The position numbers and the translations under genes are program-made. The notes beneath the pieces were generated by a model. That model made no database searches and had not been told where the DNA came from. It saw only the letters and a program-made list of their open reading frames with translations. DNA of 64,000 nucleotides from Patiria miniata (Eukaryota > Echinodermata > Asteroidea > Valvatida > Asterinidae), in assembly GCF_015706575.1 (NCBI RefSeq), contig NW_024037051.1, forward strand, positions 18,185,153 to 18,249,152, in the 5' to 3' direction. Numbering within the stretch: position 1 is the stretch's first letter; each line of letters opens with the position of its first letter. Below, piece by piece: positions 1-12,045 of this stretch.

Positions 1-324
1 TCAGAATAGCTGATGTATTACTCCAAACTCAAAAAAGATGTTTAAATGATGATCTTGTGCTAAAACTTTGGCAGTCGTCAGAAATTGTCTCAGATCTCAC
101 CACAGGGCGCCTAGGATCCAATTTTGTTCAGGGGCCCTTAAGCGGGCCCCAAACCCAGCACCGGGATCAAGATACACATGTATGTACCACCCCCACTTTG
201 AGAAGCAAATGACGCCCTTGGGAATTGGTGCCAACGTGCTGTTATAGAGCTAGGACCTATGCCACTTTGGCCTGGCTTGATTTGTGCAACCCCCCAACAA
301 AAGTGTGTTCTGGATCCGTCCTTG
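1..324. mobile_element. hAT-type miniature element, partial copy
   Basis: The block resembles the complete hAT miniature element at 10077-10398: both share a stretch around CAGAAATTG.CTCAGAT, a GGGGCCC..GGGCCCC palindrome, and an end reading TTCTGGATCCGTCCTTG. The other end lies outside the window. It has clearly diverged from the complete copy and holds no gene. Confidence 0.6.
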
Positions 325-757
325 TATCCCCCACTCCCAATAGGCCTAATTTATAGCCACATATTTCTATTATGTGGGTTTTTTTAGACAGGGAAATTTT
401 CCGGTTCTTATTACATGATTTTCCTAGTGTATCCACCTTCAGGCGTTGATTACTCATAACGTGGTTTTTGGGGGACATTCCTCATTTTGCCACATTAAGT
501 CACAAATGTGCCCCCTCGCGATGAAAATAAAACAGCCCTCAAACGCACATGGAAGCATTATGATTGCGTTTAAAAATGATCTCCTCTCTTATAATGCAAC
601 AGTGCCCCTCAAAAACACAAATACCCCTCGCGCGTTAACAAGATTTTGAACCTTCTCGAGATTGAAAACTATCCCTCGAAAACACGAATGGCCTCTCTCG
701 CAATACAAACAATTGTGCCCCTCTCAAAATGGCAAACTGGCCTGTAAAGAAATAATT
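325..757. other. Non-coding, loosely repetitive
   Basis: No gene is visible. The motif GTGCCCCTCAAAA recurs loosely every 50-100 bases between about 500 and 730, suggesting an old degenerate satellite. Confidence 0.4.
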
Positions 758-1344
758 TTATTATTATTATTATTATTAATGGTTTATTGTTCTATTCTAT
801 CGCCGCCAGCAGCGGAATTGCAGAATAGTTACATAAAAAATAAAATTACACAGAGATTTAAAGAATAACCATCATGAAAGGGCATAGGAAGGGAGGGAGT
901 GATAGGGACGGGCTGAGGGGAATGGAGCTGGGAAAACATGTATGGTATTAAAGTACACAGATACAAAACAAACAGTAAAAATCGAGAGAAACAGTTTAGT
1001 GAAATACAAATGCAATAAAAACCAGGCTTCCTTTTTAAAATTCTGTACAAACAGGCTGTAAAACCGCACAGGATGAAAAAGGTTGGGAAAAGAGGATGGA
1101 AAGGTTGGGTGTACACAGGGGCAAAGGTTGATACAAGTAGGATAGGGAAGTTGTCTTGGGGATGGAAGGCATGGGAAGGGAGGTTGTTATGTGAACAACA
1201 GGATTGTGGAAGGGAGGGGTCAAAGGTAAAGAAAAACAACGGGAACACTCAAATGTTACAAAAGAAAAAAAAAATTCGACATAAACACAAATGCATAAAA
1301 ATTCAGGATTGCAGCTAGAGGTCAGACCCACTAGATAGTTATTA

Positions 1345-4071
1345 TTAGTGGTTTTCATTCCAAATCTTTGTCATGTAAACAATTGGGCTTTTTTGGTACC
1401 GCTTAGTCTTACAAAGAGGTAGGGAGTATTTGTTGCAGTTTCTGAGGTCTCTATGATGAACATTCCTCCTACTTGGCGGAAGCCAGCTGCTGTAGTGTTT
1501 GGATGCAATCAGCGATTGGAAGAATTTCATGCACATCTGCTCCCTCCTTTCAGCCAAAGTGTTGAGGTTGCAGGCAACAAGTGCATTTTCATAGCTAGTG
1601 TACTGTTTGCCCATCATGATCTTACAGGCTCTAAGTTGAATTTTCTCAAGCATTTCGCTTTCTACCACAGTGAGCCCGGAATGCCAAGTAGGAGCAGAAT
1701 ATTCGCATATGGGTCTAACATAACATGTATAGATTGTAACCATGTCCTGTAATGGCATATTAAAATGCTTCAATGTCTTTATCATGTGGATCCTGCCATT
1801 AGCTTTCTTTAGGATGGATTTGACATGAGTGTCCCATTTTAAGTCCTTAGATATTTGCAGTCCCAGAATCTTTACTGCATCGACTGACTGGAGTGGGGTA
1901 TCGTTGATTGTGAGTGGTAGTTGGGTCGGAAGTTCCCTAGCGAAGGTAACCTGCATGGTAGCACATTTATCAGCATTGAGTCTCATGTGATTGTTCTGGA
2001 CCCACTCGGCAAGGTTGTCAAGATGACTTTGCATATCCGATGGGGTCTTCCGGTCACAATGCCCAACCATTGTTAGGTCATCAACATATTTCAGGACGGT
2101 AGGTGTGATGTCCCCTACTGCATCATTGACAAGTGCCAGAAATGCAAGTGGGCCGATGCGTGTTCCCTGAGGTACTCCTCCCCTGAGCGGTTTCCAGTCA
2201 CTTGTTACACCACGGTAGCGGACACACTGTTCTCTACCACTGAGGAAGTTGGCTATCCATGTTACGACAGAGGGGCGAACTCCGAGATTGACGAGTTTAT
2301 TGGCGAGTATGTTGTGATCTACTGAATCGAAGGCCTTGCTGAAGTCTGTTACTACTACTGTGCTCATAGTACCCGGTTTATCTGCATTTCTGTGAAGGGT
2401 GTCCAACAGTTTCACTAGATAGTGAGTCGTGGATACTCCTTTACGATTGCCGTACTGGTTTGGATCAATCTTGCTGTTGATGTCATCCAATAGCCAATCC
2501 GCGATGAATCCTTCAGCCACCTTAGCGAAGTGATCAGTCAATGATATGGGTCTCAACTTATCCCAAGTAGCTGGTGTAGTTTTAGGGGTGGGAACCACGA
2601 CTGCTTTTTTCCACTGTTGTGGAACGACTCCTTCGCTATATGAGTTGTTAAGTATGTCTGTTAGAGGGCCAGTGAGCTCACAAGCAAACTCACGAATTAT
2701 CCTGGTGGGGACACCATCTGGACCAGCAGATTTGCCCAATTTGGTCTTCTTGAGCACTGCGTAGACTTGATAGTTCAGTACTCTTGGGTCAGGTTGAGGG
2801 TCTGGACAGTAGGCTGGCAATGAAGCAGTTTCGAGTGGTTTAAGGTGACTCGATATAGAGACGAAGTGGTCGTTGATGCAATTCGCGACATCCTCCGAGT
2901 TGTGTACATTAACGCCAGGAGGGGGGATAATGATGGTATGTTTTTTACTTATATTTGACATAGTGCGAATATGTGTATGCCATTCAGCAGGATTAGCGTT
3001 CTTGTGCTGCTGTACGCGATTCGTATAGTAGTTTCTCTTGTTTTTGCCTATCATGCGCCTCACCTTGTTGCGAAGCTGCTTCCATCTTGGGGAACGATGT
3101 TCAGTGTGGAATATTTGCTGTCTTTCCAGGATGACGTTTTTGATGTACGTTGTCATCCATGGTTTATCTTGGGAATGAACTTTGATGGATTGGGTTGGGA
3201 AGTAGGAGTTTATAGCTCCTTGTAGGGTATCATAAAAAGATGAACCGAAATCACGAATTGCAGACTCTTTCATTGGGCGGACAATCCGAGTGTTAGTTGC
3301 ATTTCGGGCATGTCGCGACTTTGGGCTCCAGATGATTGTGGAATGGTCACTCATTCCGATTGGGGAGCTAGTTTCTGGAGTGTGGTAATGTTTGGCAATA
3401 TTAGTGATAATCTTATCGAGAATCACTGAGTTGCGAGTCGGCTGCTTGACAACTTGGGTGAATCCAGTACCTGTGCAAAGATCACTTGTGTCCAATCGAT
3501 TTATGTCACCCAATATGGTGACACCGGCATGAGGATAGTTGGTGTTGATATAATCAACACCATCAAGGAGATGTTCTATGAGATCATGTTCATGTGGGTT
3601 GTTGGGTGGAGAATATACTGCAGCATAGAAGAGTATGGATGTTTCACGGGGTAGGCGATAGGGTCTCGCTTTCATCCATACCACTTCAAGATGGTCTGGG
3701 ACCTTGATGTTAGTAGTTTGTGCACACAAACTCTCCCGCATGTATAATGCTACTCCTCCCCCACGTTGTGTGCTCCTACCCTTTGACGAGAGGTGGAATC
3801 CATCTACTCCAAATTGTTCAATTGGTGTGCTGGGGCTGAACCAAGTTTCTGATATACCAGCTACATCTACATTGAGATCCAGTATTGTCGTTCTGAATTC
3901 ATCAAACTTGTTCACTAGGGAGCGTGGATTACATAAGTACACAGTAGGCAGGGTAGGAGGTTGGTCTTTTTCCACTAGTCTTGGTAACGTTGCCAAATTT
4001 GCACAAGAAACTCCTCGATCGTGATTATTTGGCGAATCAACTGGACGTACAGTTATATGAGTTTTGATCAT
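1345..4071 (-). CDS. LINE ORF2: endonuclease-reverse transcriptase
   Basis: The protein has 908 residues. The N-terminal third is an APE-type endonuclease: GISETW (catalytic Glu), LGDINRLD in the place of the usual GDFN block, and GMSDHS (the SDH block). The middle is a reverse transcriptase: GPDGVP, FSKAFDSVDH (motif A Asp), PQGTRIGPL (motif B) and YVDDL (motif C catalytic Asp pair). The C-terminal part continues to the family's usual end without interruption. The enzyme nicks the target and primes cDNA synthesis there. All catalytic motifs look present and the frame is open, so this copy is recent. The exact start is uncertain because the same frame continues upstream beyond one stop codon. 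CR1/L2/Rex-like is the best placement; the exact clade needs a tree. Confidence 0.9.
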   Translation of the reverse strand: MIKTHITVRPVDSPNNHDRGVSCANLATLPRLVEKDQPPTLPTVYLCNPRSLVNKFDEFRTTILDLNVDVAGISETWFSPSTPIEQFGVDGFHLSSKGRSTQRGGGVALYMRESLCAQTTNIKVPDHLEVVWMKARPYRLPRETSILFYAAVYSPPNNPHEHDLIEHLLDGVDYINTNYPHAGVTILGDINRLDTSDLCTGTGFTQVVKQPTRNSVILDKIITNIAKHYHTPETSSPIGMSDHSTIIWSPKSRHARNATNTRIVRPMKESAIRDFGSSFYDTLQGAINSYFPTQSIKVHSQDKPWMTTYIKNVILERQQIFHTEHRSPRWKQLRNKVRRMIGKNKRNYYTNRVQQHKNANPAEWHTHIRTMSNISKKHTIIIPPPGVNVHNSEDVANCINDHFVSISSHLKPLETASLPAYCPDPQPDPRVLNYQVYAVLKKTKLGKSAGPDGVPTRIIREFACELTGPLTDILNNSYSEGVVPQQWKKAVVVPTPKTTPATWDKLRPISLTDHFAKVAEGFIADWLLDDINSKIDPNQYGNRKGVSTTHYLVKLLDTLHRNADKPGTMSTVVVTDFSKAFDSVDHNILANKLVNLGVRPSVVTWIANFLSGREQCVRYRGVTSDWKPLRGGVPQGTRIGPLAFLALVNDAVGDITPTVLKYVDDLTMVGHCDRKTPSDMQSHLDNLAEWVQNNHMRLNADKCATMQVTFARELPTQLPLTINDTPLQSVDAVKILGLQISKDLKWDTHVKSILKKANGRIHMIKTLKHFNMPLQDMVTIYTCYVRPICEYSAPTWHSGLTVVESEMLEKIQLRACKIMMGKQYTSYENALVACNLNTLAERREQMCMKFFQSLIASKHYSSWLPPSRRNVHHRDLRNCNKYSLPLCKTKRYQKSPIVYMTKIWNENH

Positions 4072-4077
4072 TCTTTG

Positions 4078-4233
4078 TTAGTTTTTACCTGCTCTGCAGC
4101 CCCGTTTGGGGATATTCGCAATACGTGCTTGTTTGATGATTGTCCATACCTCCTGGTCAATTCTGCGGCCATCTTTGTTTTTTGAACAGTTGTTTCCTAT
4201 GTGCAGCAGAGATTTTCTAGTGTAGCGGCACAT
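4078..4233 (-). CDS. Short frame upstream of LINE ORF2, same frame
   Basis: A 51-codon frame starts with ATG at 4233 and ends at a TAA (4078-4080) only six bases before the ATG of the long frame, in the same reading frame. Its basic sequence ends IPKRGCRAGK, which resembles the leader found before the endonuclease in several jockey-superfamily LINEs. Either the stop truncates a longer ORF2 in this copy, or it is a short leader frame followed by re-initiation. No ORF1 (gag-like) protein is visible further upstream. Confidence 0.45.
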   Translation of the reverse strand: MCRYTRKSLLHIGNNCSKNKDGRRIDQEVWTIIKQARIANIPKRGCRAGKN

Positions 4234-4259
4234 AATCAGTTAATCAGTTAACAAGGGAG

Positions 4260-5000
4260 TCCTGGAACAGTAGATGAATGTACGTGCACGTAGGTAGGAC
4301 AATAGGCTATATGGCATGTATGGAATGCAACTCACGGTATACACACACGTCCCAGTCCGTCTTCTGGCGAAATAAAATCACTAAAAATCAGTCCAATCCG
4401 TTCCAATCTGATGGAAATCTTGAGCAGAATAGTCGCTATAGGTAATCTCATATCCGATAACAGTCAAACAACGATGATGGACGAACTTATTGTCATAAAA
4501 ACTAATGTCAAAATCATTAAAAAACGAGAACTAAAACGGTGTAGGTGCTGCCTCACGAAGGGCGCCCTCATGCTCCTTACGCTTTTAAAATGTAATGCAG
4601 ACATTTTTAAAAGTGAATATCAATGTTGGTAGTAAATTTTGCTCTGGGTAACATGTATTCCTTGCAATGTGAACGAAAACAGTTTCACAATTTTCTCCTC
4701 TTTGACACCGACGGAAGGTGCCTTATTTTCTGAGCAAATGCCTCTTTTTGGTGATGCCCCCAGTTTTAATAACATTCCGCCGCCGCCGATTGGCGTATTA
4801 CATGTGCAGGTGTTAGTACAAATTATACTCGCTTGTTAAGTACACCATACGACCCCAATTTAGATCGAGTCGTCCAAGGTTCATTGATTTGTTTGTTTCA
4901 TCTCAAAGACCTTTTCATGACCGTAGACTTGAGTCAAGGCGTTCGACAACCAGAACACGAAAAAAAGGCAATGCGAGTGGCAGGCTCATTGGCTCCGTGC
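4260..5000. other. No recognisable gene
   Basis: Unremarkable AT-rich sequence with only short, unconvincing frames. It lies between the LINE 5' end and the next transposon. Confidence 0.5.
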
Positions 5001-5731
5001 GCCGTCATCAGGGGCGTAATTCCCGGGGTGGGGTGGGTGTATATATACCCCCACACTTTCTGACTGCGGGGAAAGGGCTATTGAATCATCCCCCACCTTT
5101 TTTGAGAAAAAAAAGAGGATTTCGAGGTATTTTCCGAACGTCCCAGCAACTAAAATGTATTCAATAGCACTGGAAAGTGGAGAAACAAAGTACAAAAGCT
5201 TCTAAAAATGTAAGCGCGACTATACATCTAATTGATAAAGAGCGTCACAGTAGAATATGGTGTCCAGGCACCCCCCCCCCCTTTTCGAACGTCCATGGCC
5301 GGGCAATTTGGGTGTTTCATGTGCCACCAAGAGTTTGCCACGGTGAGTTCATTTTTTTCTAGTGCATTGTGGGAGATGGTCGACAAATTCGCAGCGCGGG
5401 ACAATTGAAATTGTTTTTTTCCCGGTCACTAGTTTCGTAAGCGTATGATTCGAGTATACATTTGCCTTTTTCTTTTCTTTGTATCAATATGGTATTTTTA
5501 TTAATGCGGCAGAACGCCATACCCGAATTTATAACCACTTAGCGAAAGTTGTTTAATGACACTCATTCGAATGGGTCTTGTTTTTTCGACCGTAATTTGA
5601 AAACCTGACTCTCCATGGGAAACTTTTGGTGGCACACTGCATTGTAAATCGCCCGAATTTTATGATTGTGGTCATCCCCCACCCCCCCCCCCACCCCCTC
5701 GCCAGCACAGATTTACGCCACTGGCCGTCAT
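5001..5731. mobile_element. Non-autonomous hAT element with 8-bp target duplication
   Basis: The element proper is 5009-5723. Its ends are CAGGGGCGTAATT and, inverted, CAGTGGCGTAAAT. It is flanked by a perfect 8-bp direct repeat GCCGTCAT (5001-5008 and 5724-5731), the hallmark of hAT insertion. The interior holds poly-C tracts and no transposase. Confidence 0.85.
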
Positions 5732-6234
5732 TGCACTCACGTGGTCACGATTCTAATCATGCCACCGGCTGACGTTAATGTGACATAATATTATAATGGC
5801 ATCATTCCCTAGACTAAGTACAAGAAAAGATGAAGTTTCCCAAGCTAGCTAAGGGAGCTGAATTAGAATCAGACAAACACAATTCCCTCGTAAAAATTTG
5901 AAAACGGCTCAGTAGTTTGATGTAAATATAATGAGGTAGGGGAAACTTGCTAGAATTTCTCTCAATCATAGCAACATTTCAGTGCCGGCCGAAAGACGCG
6001 CGACGCGAAACAATAATTAATGAGACAGAATAAGGACGAGCTTGGAAAGGCTAAGTGCTCGTAGTGACTCTGAATAGTCAACTGCTCGGTACATAACAAT
6101 GATTGTAGAAAAAGAGTTACGTAACAACATTCATGTGAATAGCACGATGCTGATGCATCTTTCGTGCAGCTATGAAACACAAAGTAACTCTCCCACTGCG
6201 GAAATAGGGATTATGTTTTAAACGCAAAGAGAAA

Positions 6235-6680
6235 AGCACCTTCTGAAACAGCCTAGTTGTTAAGCTGTCTGACAGCGGACCGAGGGTAAAGGGTTCGAAC
6301 CCGCTTGGTGTCATTTTTTGGTTTTCGATGCCCGCGGTTCTATCATTTAAGAGAATTAATTTCCCGTCGTCATTTACCAACAGCAGTTAGGTCGGTCGGT
6401 CGGTAAGCTGACTCACAAGTTGGGACTGTCTGCGAAGTCCAGGTTGGCATCTGCGTATAGGTACGGGGTTCTTTTGCTGACTCGGCAGCAAGGCTTAGGG
6501 TGTCACCTCGTTTCCTCCCTTTATGGTGCCTGACTTTCGAGTTACATGGATAGACAGGGAAGGAGGTGTGGTGGGCCGGGTACCGAGTCCCGGAAGAGTT
6601 CTATATGGAAGTCGGTAAGGGGCTCATTGAGTTAGGGTCATAAGTCCGACTCCTGAAGACTTGGCCATCGCCACATAATT
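6235..6680 (+). repeat. Probable tRNA-derived SINE
   Basis: The start resembles a tRNA with pol III promoter boxes: CCTAGTTGTTAAGCTGTCTG fits an A box, and GGGTTCGAACCC at about 6291 is a textbook B box. It lacks a proper anticodon arm and acceptor pairing, so it is not a functional tRNA. A unique body of about 370 bp follows, ending in a T-rich stretch near 6680. Copy number elsewhere is unknown. Confidence 0.4.
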
Positions 6681-6917
6681 TTTTGTTTTATTTTCTTTCT
6701 TTTCTATCGGAGGACAATTGTAAGAATGATTAATTTGTTATATTGAAAGCTTGTACTGTAATCGTTCAAAATTAATGTTTAAAATTGGTCGAAAATACAA
6801 AATTCAATCCAGCTACAATGTTTTTATTTGATTGTCGCAAAACTGCATGTACAGATTTAGTACCTTTGCCCACACCTTGTTCAGGCCTGTTCCCTGATCC
6901 AGACTGCGTGGGGGACT

Positions 6918-7439
6918 TTAAAGGGAATATACATCATTTGCTTTTGCTGTAATTTTCAGAAATGGATGGAATTGGGGGATTGGAAATATAAAGCAAATAT
7001 AGTTACACTGACTTTTTGGAGGTTTTGGGTTCGAAAATGCTATAAAAACCAAGAAAAACGATCATTTACCTGTAGTCTGGTTCCCTGACTCCATATAAGA
7101 AGAAACAGAGCAGTTTACATACATTGGGGAATTGTAAGGTCAGGGAACCAGTCTAGCTGGCTCGTACCCGTTCATAGGTTTGTAATCGATTGCAAACAAG
7201 TGCAATAGTCAATTGGGGCCAGTATTTGAAAAAAAGCCAGTTGTTTCCAACGCTGATCGGCCGATCAGCGTTGGAAATTGATACAAAAATACCACTTTTC
7301 TTGAAAATGACAGTATACCAGGTGCCATAATTTTACAGGATGCTTTAGACTGTCATTTACCAACGTCCTATTAAGGTATTTCGCAAAAACTTGGTAGTTT
7401 TATTTTTCGATGTTTGCAAATGTTGTATATTCCCTTTAA
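6918..7439. mobile_element. TTAA-target MITE, family A, copy 1
   Basis: The 522-bp unit is bounded by TTAA on both sides, with terminal inverted repeats AAAGGGAATATACATCATTT and AAAGGGAATATACAACATTT. Inside are two facing copies of CTGGTTCCCTGAC and a CCAACGCTGATCGG palindrome. A second copy lies inverted at 54001-54527. TTAA targets point to piggyBac or Kolobok mobilisation; no transposase is encoded. Confidence 0.8.
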
Positions 7440-8074
7440 ATCCTATAGTGGAATTTTTAATATGTTTTTACATGCACAGCTGCAGCTGTCGACCCCCGTA
7501 TATGAAGGGACTTCGCGCGGCAGCTTGTGCCGACATGACAGAATGTACAATCTTTTGACATGGGTTTTAGAACCGGATTTTAGCTATGCGGAATTTTGAG
7601 CAGCGGTGTTTATTATTTACATTCTCCACTTTGTTCTTATTCTCTCTTTCTTTGCCCTTCCTTCTCTATTCTTCGGAACACTGGTGCCTGGGGCCTACGA
7701 AACACTAAATCTGGGCCTGGTGGTGGCGCTTAAGGGCCCCTCGAAAAGAATAATTAATGTGTAAAAGTCCGAGTTTTTAAAATTAGTTTGGTATATTGAT
7801 TTCATAAAAAAATCACCCGCGGAATATTATGGAAACTGAAAAATCGCATGATGAGAAATTCGGCAGCGAATAAAAAAAAACACTGACAATAATAAATCCA
7901 ACTCCTCCATACTCGTTTCTTTTATTGTCTGAATTGTGCTCCCCGGGTTTATTTTCGTTTTAAAAAACCACAGCCATTTAAAGTAACTAAAGAAAAGTAT
8001 TTCATAAGGTCGTATAGTTGAAGGCAACTGAAGTGAAATTTCTTGGTGAGTCAAAAAAAAAGCGACACCAAAAT
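7440..8074. other. No recognisable gene
   Basis: AT-rich sequence. A short GGGCCC-containing patch near 7690-7740 looks like a repeat remnant. Nothing else is recognisable. Confidence 0.45.
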
Positions 8075-8347
8075 GTCGGGACTATTGTTTTAGTGAAGTG
8101 TGCGTTCTTTCAGCTAAACACTCATCCGTATGTGCAAGACGAAAACCGTTTTGCTGAAAGAATACTTACCTTCTTGTGATCCGTGGACAGAACTTTACAA
8201 CGGTGGTTGTTTAAAACTCCGTAATTAAGAAATTGCATGAGTGGTTTGAATTATTCTTGTACTAAAAGAAAGCTTGTGAATTGGGCTTTAATATCCTAGA
8301 TTTTGAAAGCACTACATGCAGAACTTCACTAAAACAATGGTCCCGAC
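8075..8347. repeat. Small element with 25-bp inverted ends
   Basis: Its two ends are near-perfect inverted repeats starting GTCGGGACTATTGTTTTAG and GTCGGGACCATTGTTTTAG, differing at one position over about 25 bp. A weaker matching tract of GTGAGT plus an A-run lies just outside each end. No clear target duplication was found, so the superfamily is unassigned. Confidence 0.55.
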
Positions 8348-10068
8348 TCTTTTTTTTTAACTCACGCTGTACAAAAATTGCTGCAAAGGACAGTATAACA
8401 TATCTCAGACCAGGCATGCAACTTGAATCAGATCTGCTGATTTCCTCGTTTTTCACTTCACACTTACGACTTTCAAGTTGGCCTTTTTAAAATTGAAAAA
8501 GAATGTATACAATTAACATACAATAGCTTGGAGTATTCTCTTTTAGTTACTTCCAGGTGCATGCCTCATCAAGGCCCATTTAAAAGTATCACGTTTCATT
8601 GTACCACACAGTCTGATGTGGAGAACAGCTGTTAGTTGACTTCTCGCTTCCATCTTTATTTCCTGTCATGTGAGTCAAACGAGGAATGAAGTCCGGAAGC
8701 TCCAGAGTGCACTGCACTAATTCAAGCCCCATTGAAAATAGTGTAAAATCAACAAACTTCAGGGCTCAATAACATGCAAGTCGTCATCACTGGGGTTTCT
8801 CAAACAAAAATTGTACTATTGTCTTGTCCTTCATCTTTTCATTTCTATTCAATTTTGGCTAGACTAGCAATTTACATTTTTAAATATTCACATCAAAACA
8901 AAATCACCTCCCGAAAAGTGATAGTTCCCAAGTCTGCATGTATAGCAATTTTACAAAAATCATCCTTCCACTTTCTCAGGCAAATTCGACCCATTTCTAA
9001 CCGTAAATTTTTCAAGCCTGCCCTCAGATGGAAGCCCTAAAACCAGGAAGAGAGTCTCCGTTTTCCATATACGTTGTGGGGGGGGGGGACTTTGTATGCT
9101 AATGGCCTCGCGTAGAAATTTTCACTTGAATTAGTGCACTGCACCCTCCAAGATGACATTGAGGTGCACAAGGTCAGTCAGGGTAATTGACTTTTAACCT
9201 TCGAACTCTACGAAATATATGACCTTTACTTATGTGCAAGGTTCATCTATGCAGTTTAAAACAAGAAAACTTCAAATCCCTACTTTCAAGGCCGGTTTTT
9301 GGATTGTCATTTTTAAATTGGAGGATGTATCTGGACTGTTATCAAGGTTGTGGAATGGTACAATGGGAGTGCTAAAATATAAACTTACATGTATACATTT
9401 ACTTACCATACTTAATACGTAAAAGTAGTGATGTAAACCAACAAGTAATTATGTAAACAAATTCAAATGAGATGCATTTCATATGAGGCAAATCTCTGTT
9501 ACTATACACTGTATGTACAACTTTATCTAAAGCACATATACATTTTTGTGTGTTTTTTTTTAGTTTTCTAAATTCTCTATTTTGTCGTAAATACTGAACT
9601 TGATTATTGCTTTTTTTTCTGTGGCTCGTGGCTTAAGGCTAAAGGCTAAATTGTCATCTTGGGGGGGGGGAGAGAATTCAATCAGTTCAACAACAGTCTG
9701 GGAGAAATATTTGAAAGGTATTGAGGTATTATTAAAGAAAATTTTTACCATCTCGACCCCAAAAAAAAAAGTATTCTGCTTGATGGATTAATAATTACTG
9801 ATTCAGGATATGCCAAAACATCAAAAATAATCAGTTTCGCCACCAAATGCATTCAGATACCTCTTGGGCGAAGACAACATTTGCACATTTATCCGAGTTT
9901 GATGGAAGCAGGACCCAATTTCATGACTCTGCTTACCGTTAGCTAAAAATCCCTGCTTACTAGTTACAGAATATTCCGTACGTGCCTACGATTAGCGTAT
10001 TTCACGGGTTAGCAAGGAATTTTGACTTTTGCGCATGCGTAGATCCCGTAACTAACGATAATGTGCTT
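8348..10068. other. No recognisable gene
   Basis: AT-rich, with G-runs near 9067 and 9660. A short inverted pair containing GAATTAGTGCACTGCAC occurs near 8707 and 9127. No coding frame looks real. Confidence 0.45.
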
Positions 10069-10406
10069 ATTTGGTTCAAGGGCGGATCCAGGGGGGGGGG
10101 CCAAAGGGGGCCATGGGCCCCCCCCCCCAAAACGAAACCAATTTTTTTTTTTTTTTTATGTGACATCGCAATAAAGGCAGGCAATGAGTACACCACCATC
10201 TTTTCCTCAAACAAAAATTGGTTAAAGTGGTCAGAAATTGCCTCAGATCGCACCACAGAGCATCTAGAATCCAAAAATTTTTCGGGGCCCTAGCGGGCCC
10301 CGAACCCCACGCCGTAATTTTTTAGACCCACTTTTTGGGGGGACCAAAATTTTTTTTGGCCCCCCCCCCCAAAAAATTGTATTCTGGATCCGCCCTTGAT
10401 TTGGTT
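10069..10406. mobile_element. Non-autonomous hAT element with 8-bp target duplication
   Basis: The element is 10077-10398 (322 bp) with termini CAAGGGCGGATCCAG on both strands. A perfect 8-bp duplication, ATTTGGTT, flanks it at 10069-10076 and 10399-10406. The interior has paired G-runs and C-runs and no coding capacity. The partial copy at the start of the window is a relative. Confidence 0.9.
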
Positions 10407-12045
10407 AGCGCACAATTTCTCTGCTAGAGCTGTTACCTCAAAATGGTGATCGTAAGCGTAGCATTCTGGGGTAAGAATTGTCATGGAATTGGGCACTGGT
10501 CTGAGGCTTCTAAGCAATAATATATCTCTTAAATATTTGAAAGTATAGGTAGGTATACACAGCCACAGCTCCGGATTGTAAATTCTTACATTCAGCTTTC
10601 CTGGTTAGTTCTGTTTTTCTTCAAGTTCATCAATTTGTTTTACTCTATAGCCCTTTGACAAGTTTTTAGCCTTGCTTGGGGCGATTTTCCATACAAACAC
10701 TTAATGAAAGAATGCTGTATGTACCTGTAAAACTTCAGGAAAATCTACAACACTGCAAAAACAATCTTGCAAACATTTTCACTAAGCAAGAAATACCCTT
10801 GCAAGTCCCTGTCTATTAAACGAAAACTAAAATTGTTGCTGCATTTTACTCTGTATACTGGATTTTAAATTTGGCAACACTAAATGCAATGTGGCATTTT
10901 CATTTATTTGTTCTAAAGTCCCCAGATGGTTTATTGCCACTCGGAATAAACATGGAAAGTCAAATAAAGGCAGTTAAATATAAAAAGAGGGCTTTATAAT
11001 GCTTTTGTCGTTTATCTGTAATCATTCGGTGTAAGGAAATGACTTTTTAACAAGCTGATTGTAATTTGAAAAGAAAAGCCGTGTTGGCTCAGTGTTAGTT
11101 ATTAATAAACGATAATTAATGAAGCCACAATCCAATTGTTGCTATGTGTATTTAATCACCAGCCAGCCAGCTTGTGGGAGCACATCAATTATGCATTTTT
11201 TTGGGTAGGCCTACACTCTATAAAACTCTCAGGATCACTCAACAAGTTCAAAATCACTTGATGTCATTTTTCTGACCCTTTTATTGTCGGGACCATTACA
11301 TTAGAAATGGGGGGGGGGGTCTTCGCCCGCAAAAAATAATAATAATAATTTTACTTTCTTTTTTTCGCGGACAGCTCATCCAAGTTCTACATCATGAGAT
11401 TAAAATGGACGCACCGCCCACACACCGGTCAGAGTAAAACATGTATTCAGTTGTACATTCTTCCTTTCGGCTCAAAAAAAACACACAATAAGGCCGCAAA
11501 AAACAATTCGGTCTCTGGTCAGACCAAAGTTCCGGAATTGACGCGGCGACGCGGCTTTTTTTTTTTTTTTTGCTTTTTTTCAAGCTTGGATGTACAGACA
11601 AGGTGGGGTACTATTTTGCTTTGTTGGTGTCCTCATGTACATTGGTGTCTTCATAATTTGCCTTGGTGCTCTCGATCATTTGCCGTGGTGTAATTTCCCA
11701 TTCCTTGGTGCCCTTTGGTAAAAAAAAATTGAGGAGGGGCGGCAATGGAGGGCGCTGTTGGAGCTACCGCGGAACATTTTAGAAGAAAAAAAGATTGACG
11801 CGCATGATTAAAATCGACGCGCGCGCTGACCAGAGACCGACTTATTTTTTTGTTTGGCCTAACCCGAAAAAACCTCGACAGCACGATTTTTCGGAGACAA
11901 AATTGTGACCCCCGAAATTCGCAATCGCATGGTTCTCGCAAGAATTACACAAAACGCCTAGTTTTTTTAAAGGATGGTTGTAAGAAGGTTTATATTCTAC
12001 TTTTAAATGCTCTTTGTATTTAATATCATTTCTTTTAAAGCTAAA
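10407..12045. other. No recognisable gene
   Basis: AT-rich sequence with poly-G and poly-T runs near 11310 and 11555. No conserved coding frame was identified. Confidence 0.45.

Larger units (their letters stand above)
758..4250 (-). mobile_element. CR1/jockey-superfamily non-LTR retrotransposon (LINE)
   Basis: A near-complete LINE on the minus strand. It holds one long reading frame with endonuclease and reverse transcriptase, then a pyrimidine-rich 3' untranslated region and an (AAT)n tail (758-779 on the plus strand as TTA repeats), typical of CR1/L2-like elements that end in a microsatellite. The 5' end is not sharply defined; 4250 is a minimum, set by the short upstream frame. No target-site duplication was found, as is usual for this group. 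Confidence 0.85.

Noticed and set aside
829-1358. Minus-strand frames rich in Pro, Ser and Phe after the LINE ORF2
   Set aside because: They lie in the pyrimidine-rich 3' untranslated region of the LINE and show no domain.
6235-6320. Possible tRNA gene
   Set aside because: B box and A box are present, but there is no closed acceptor stem or proper anticodon arm, and a longer repeat body follows; SINE-like is a better reading.
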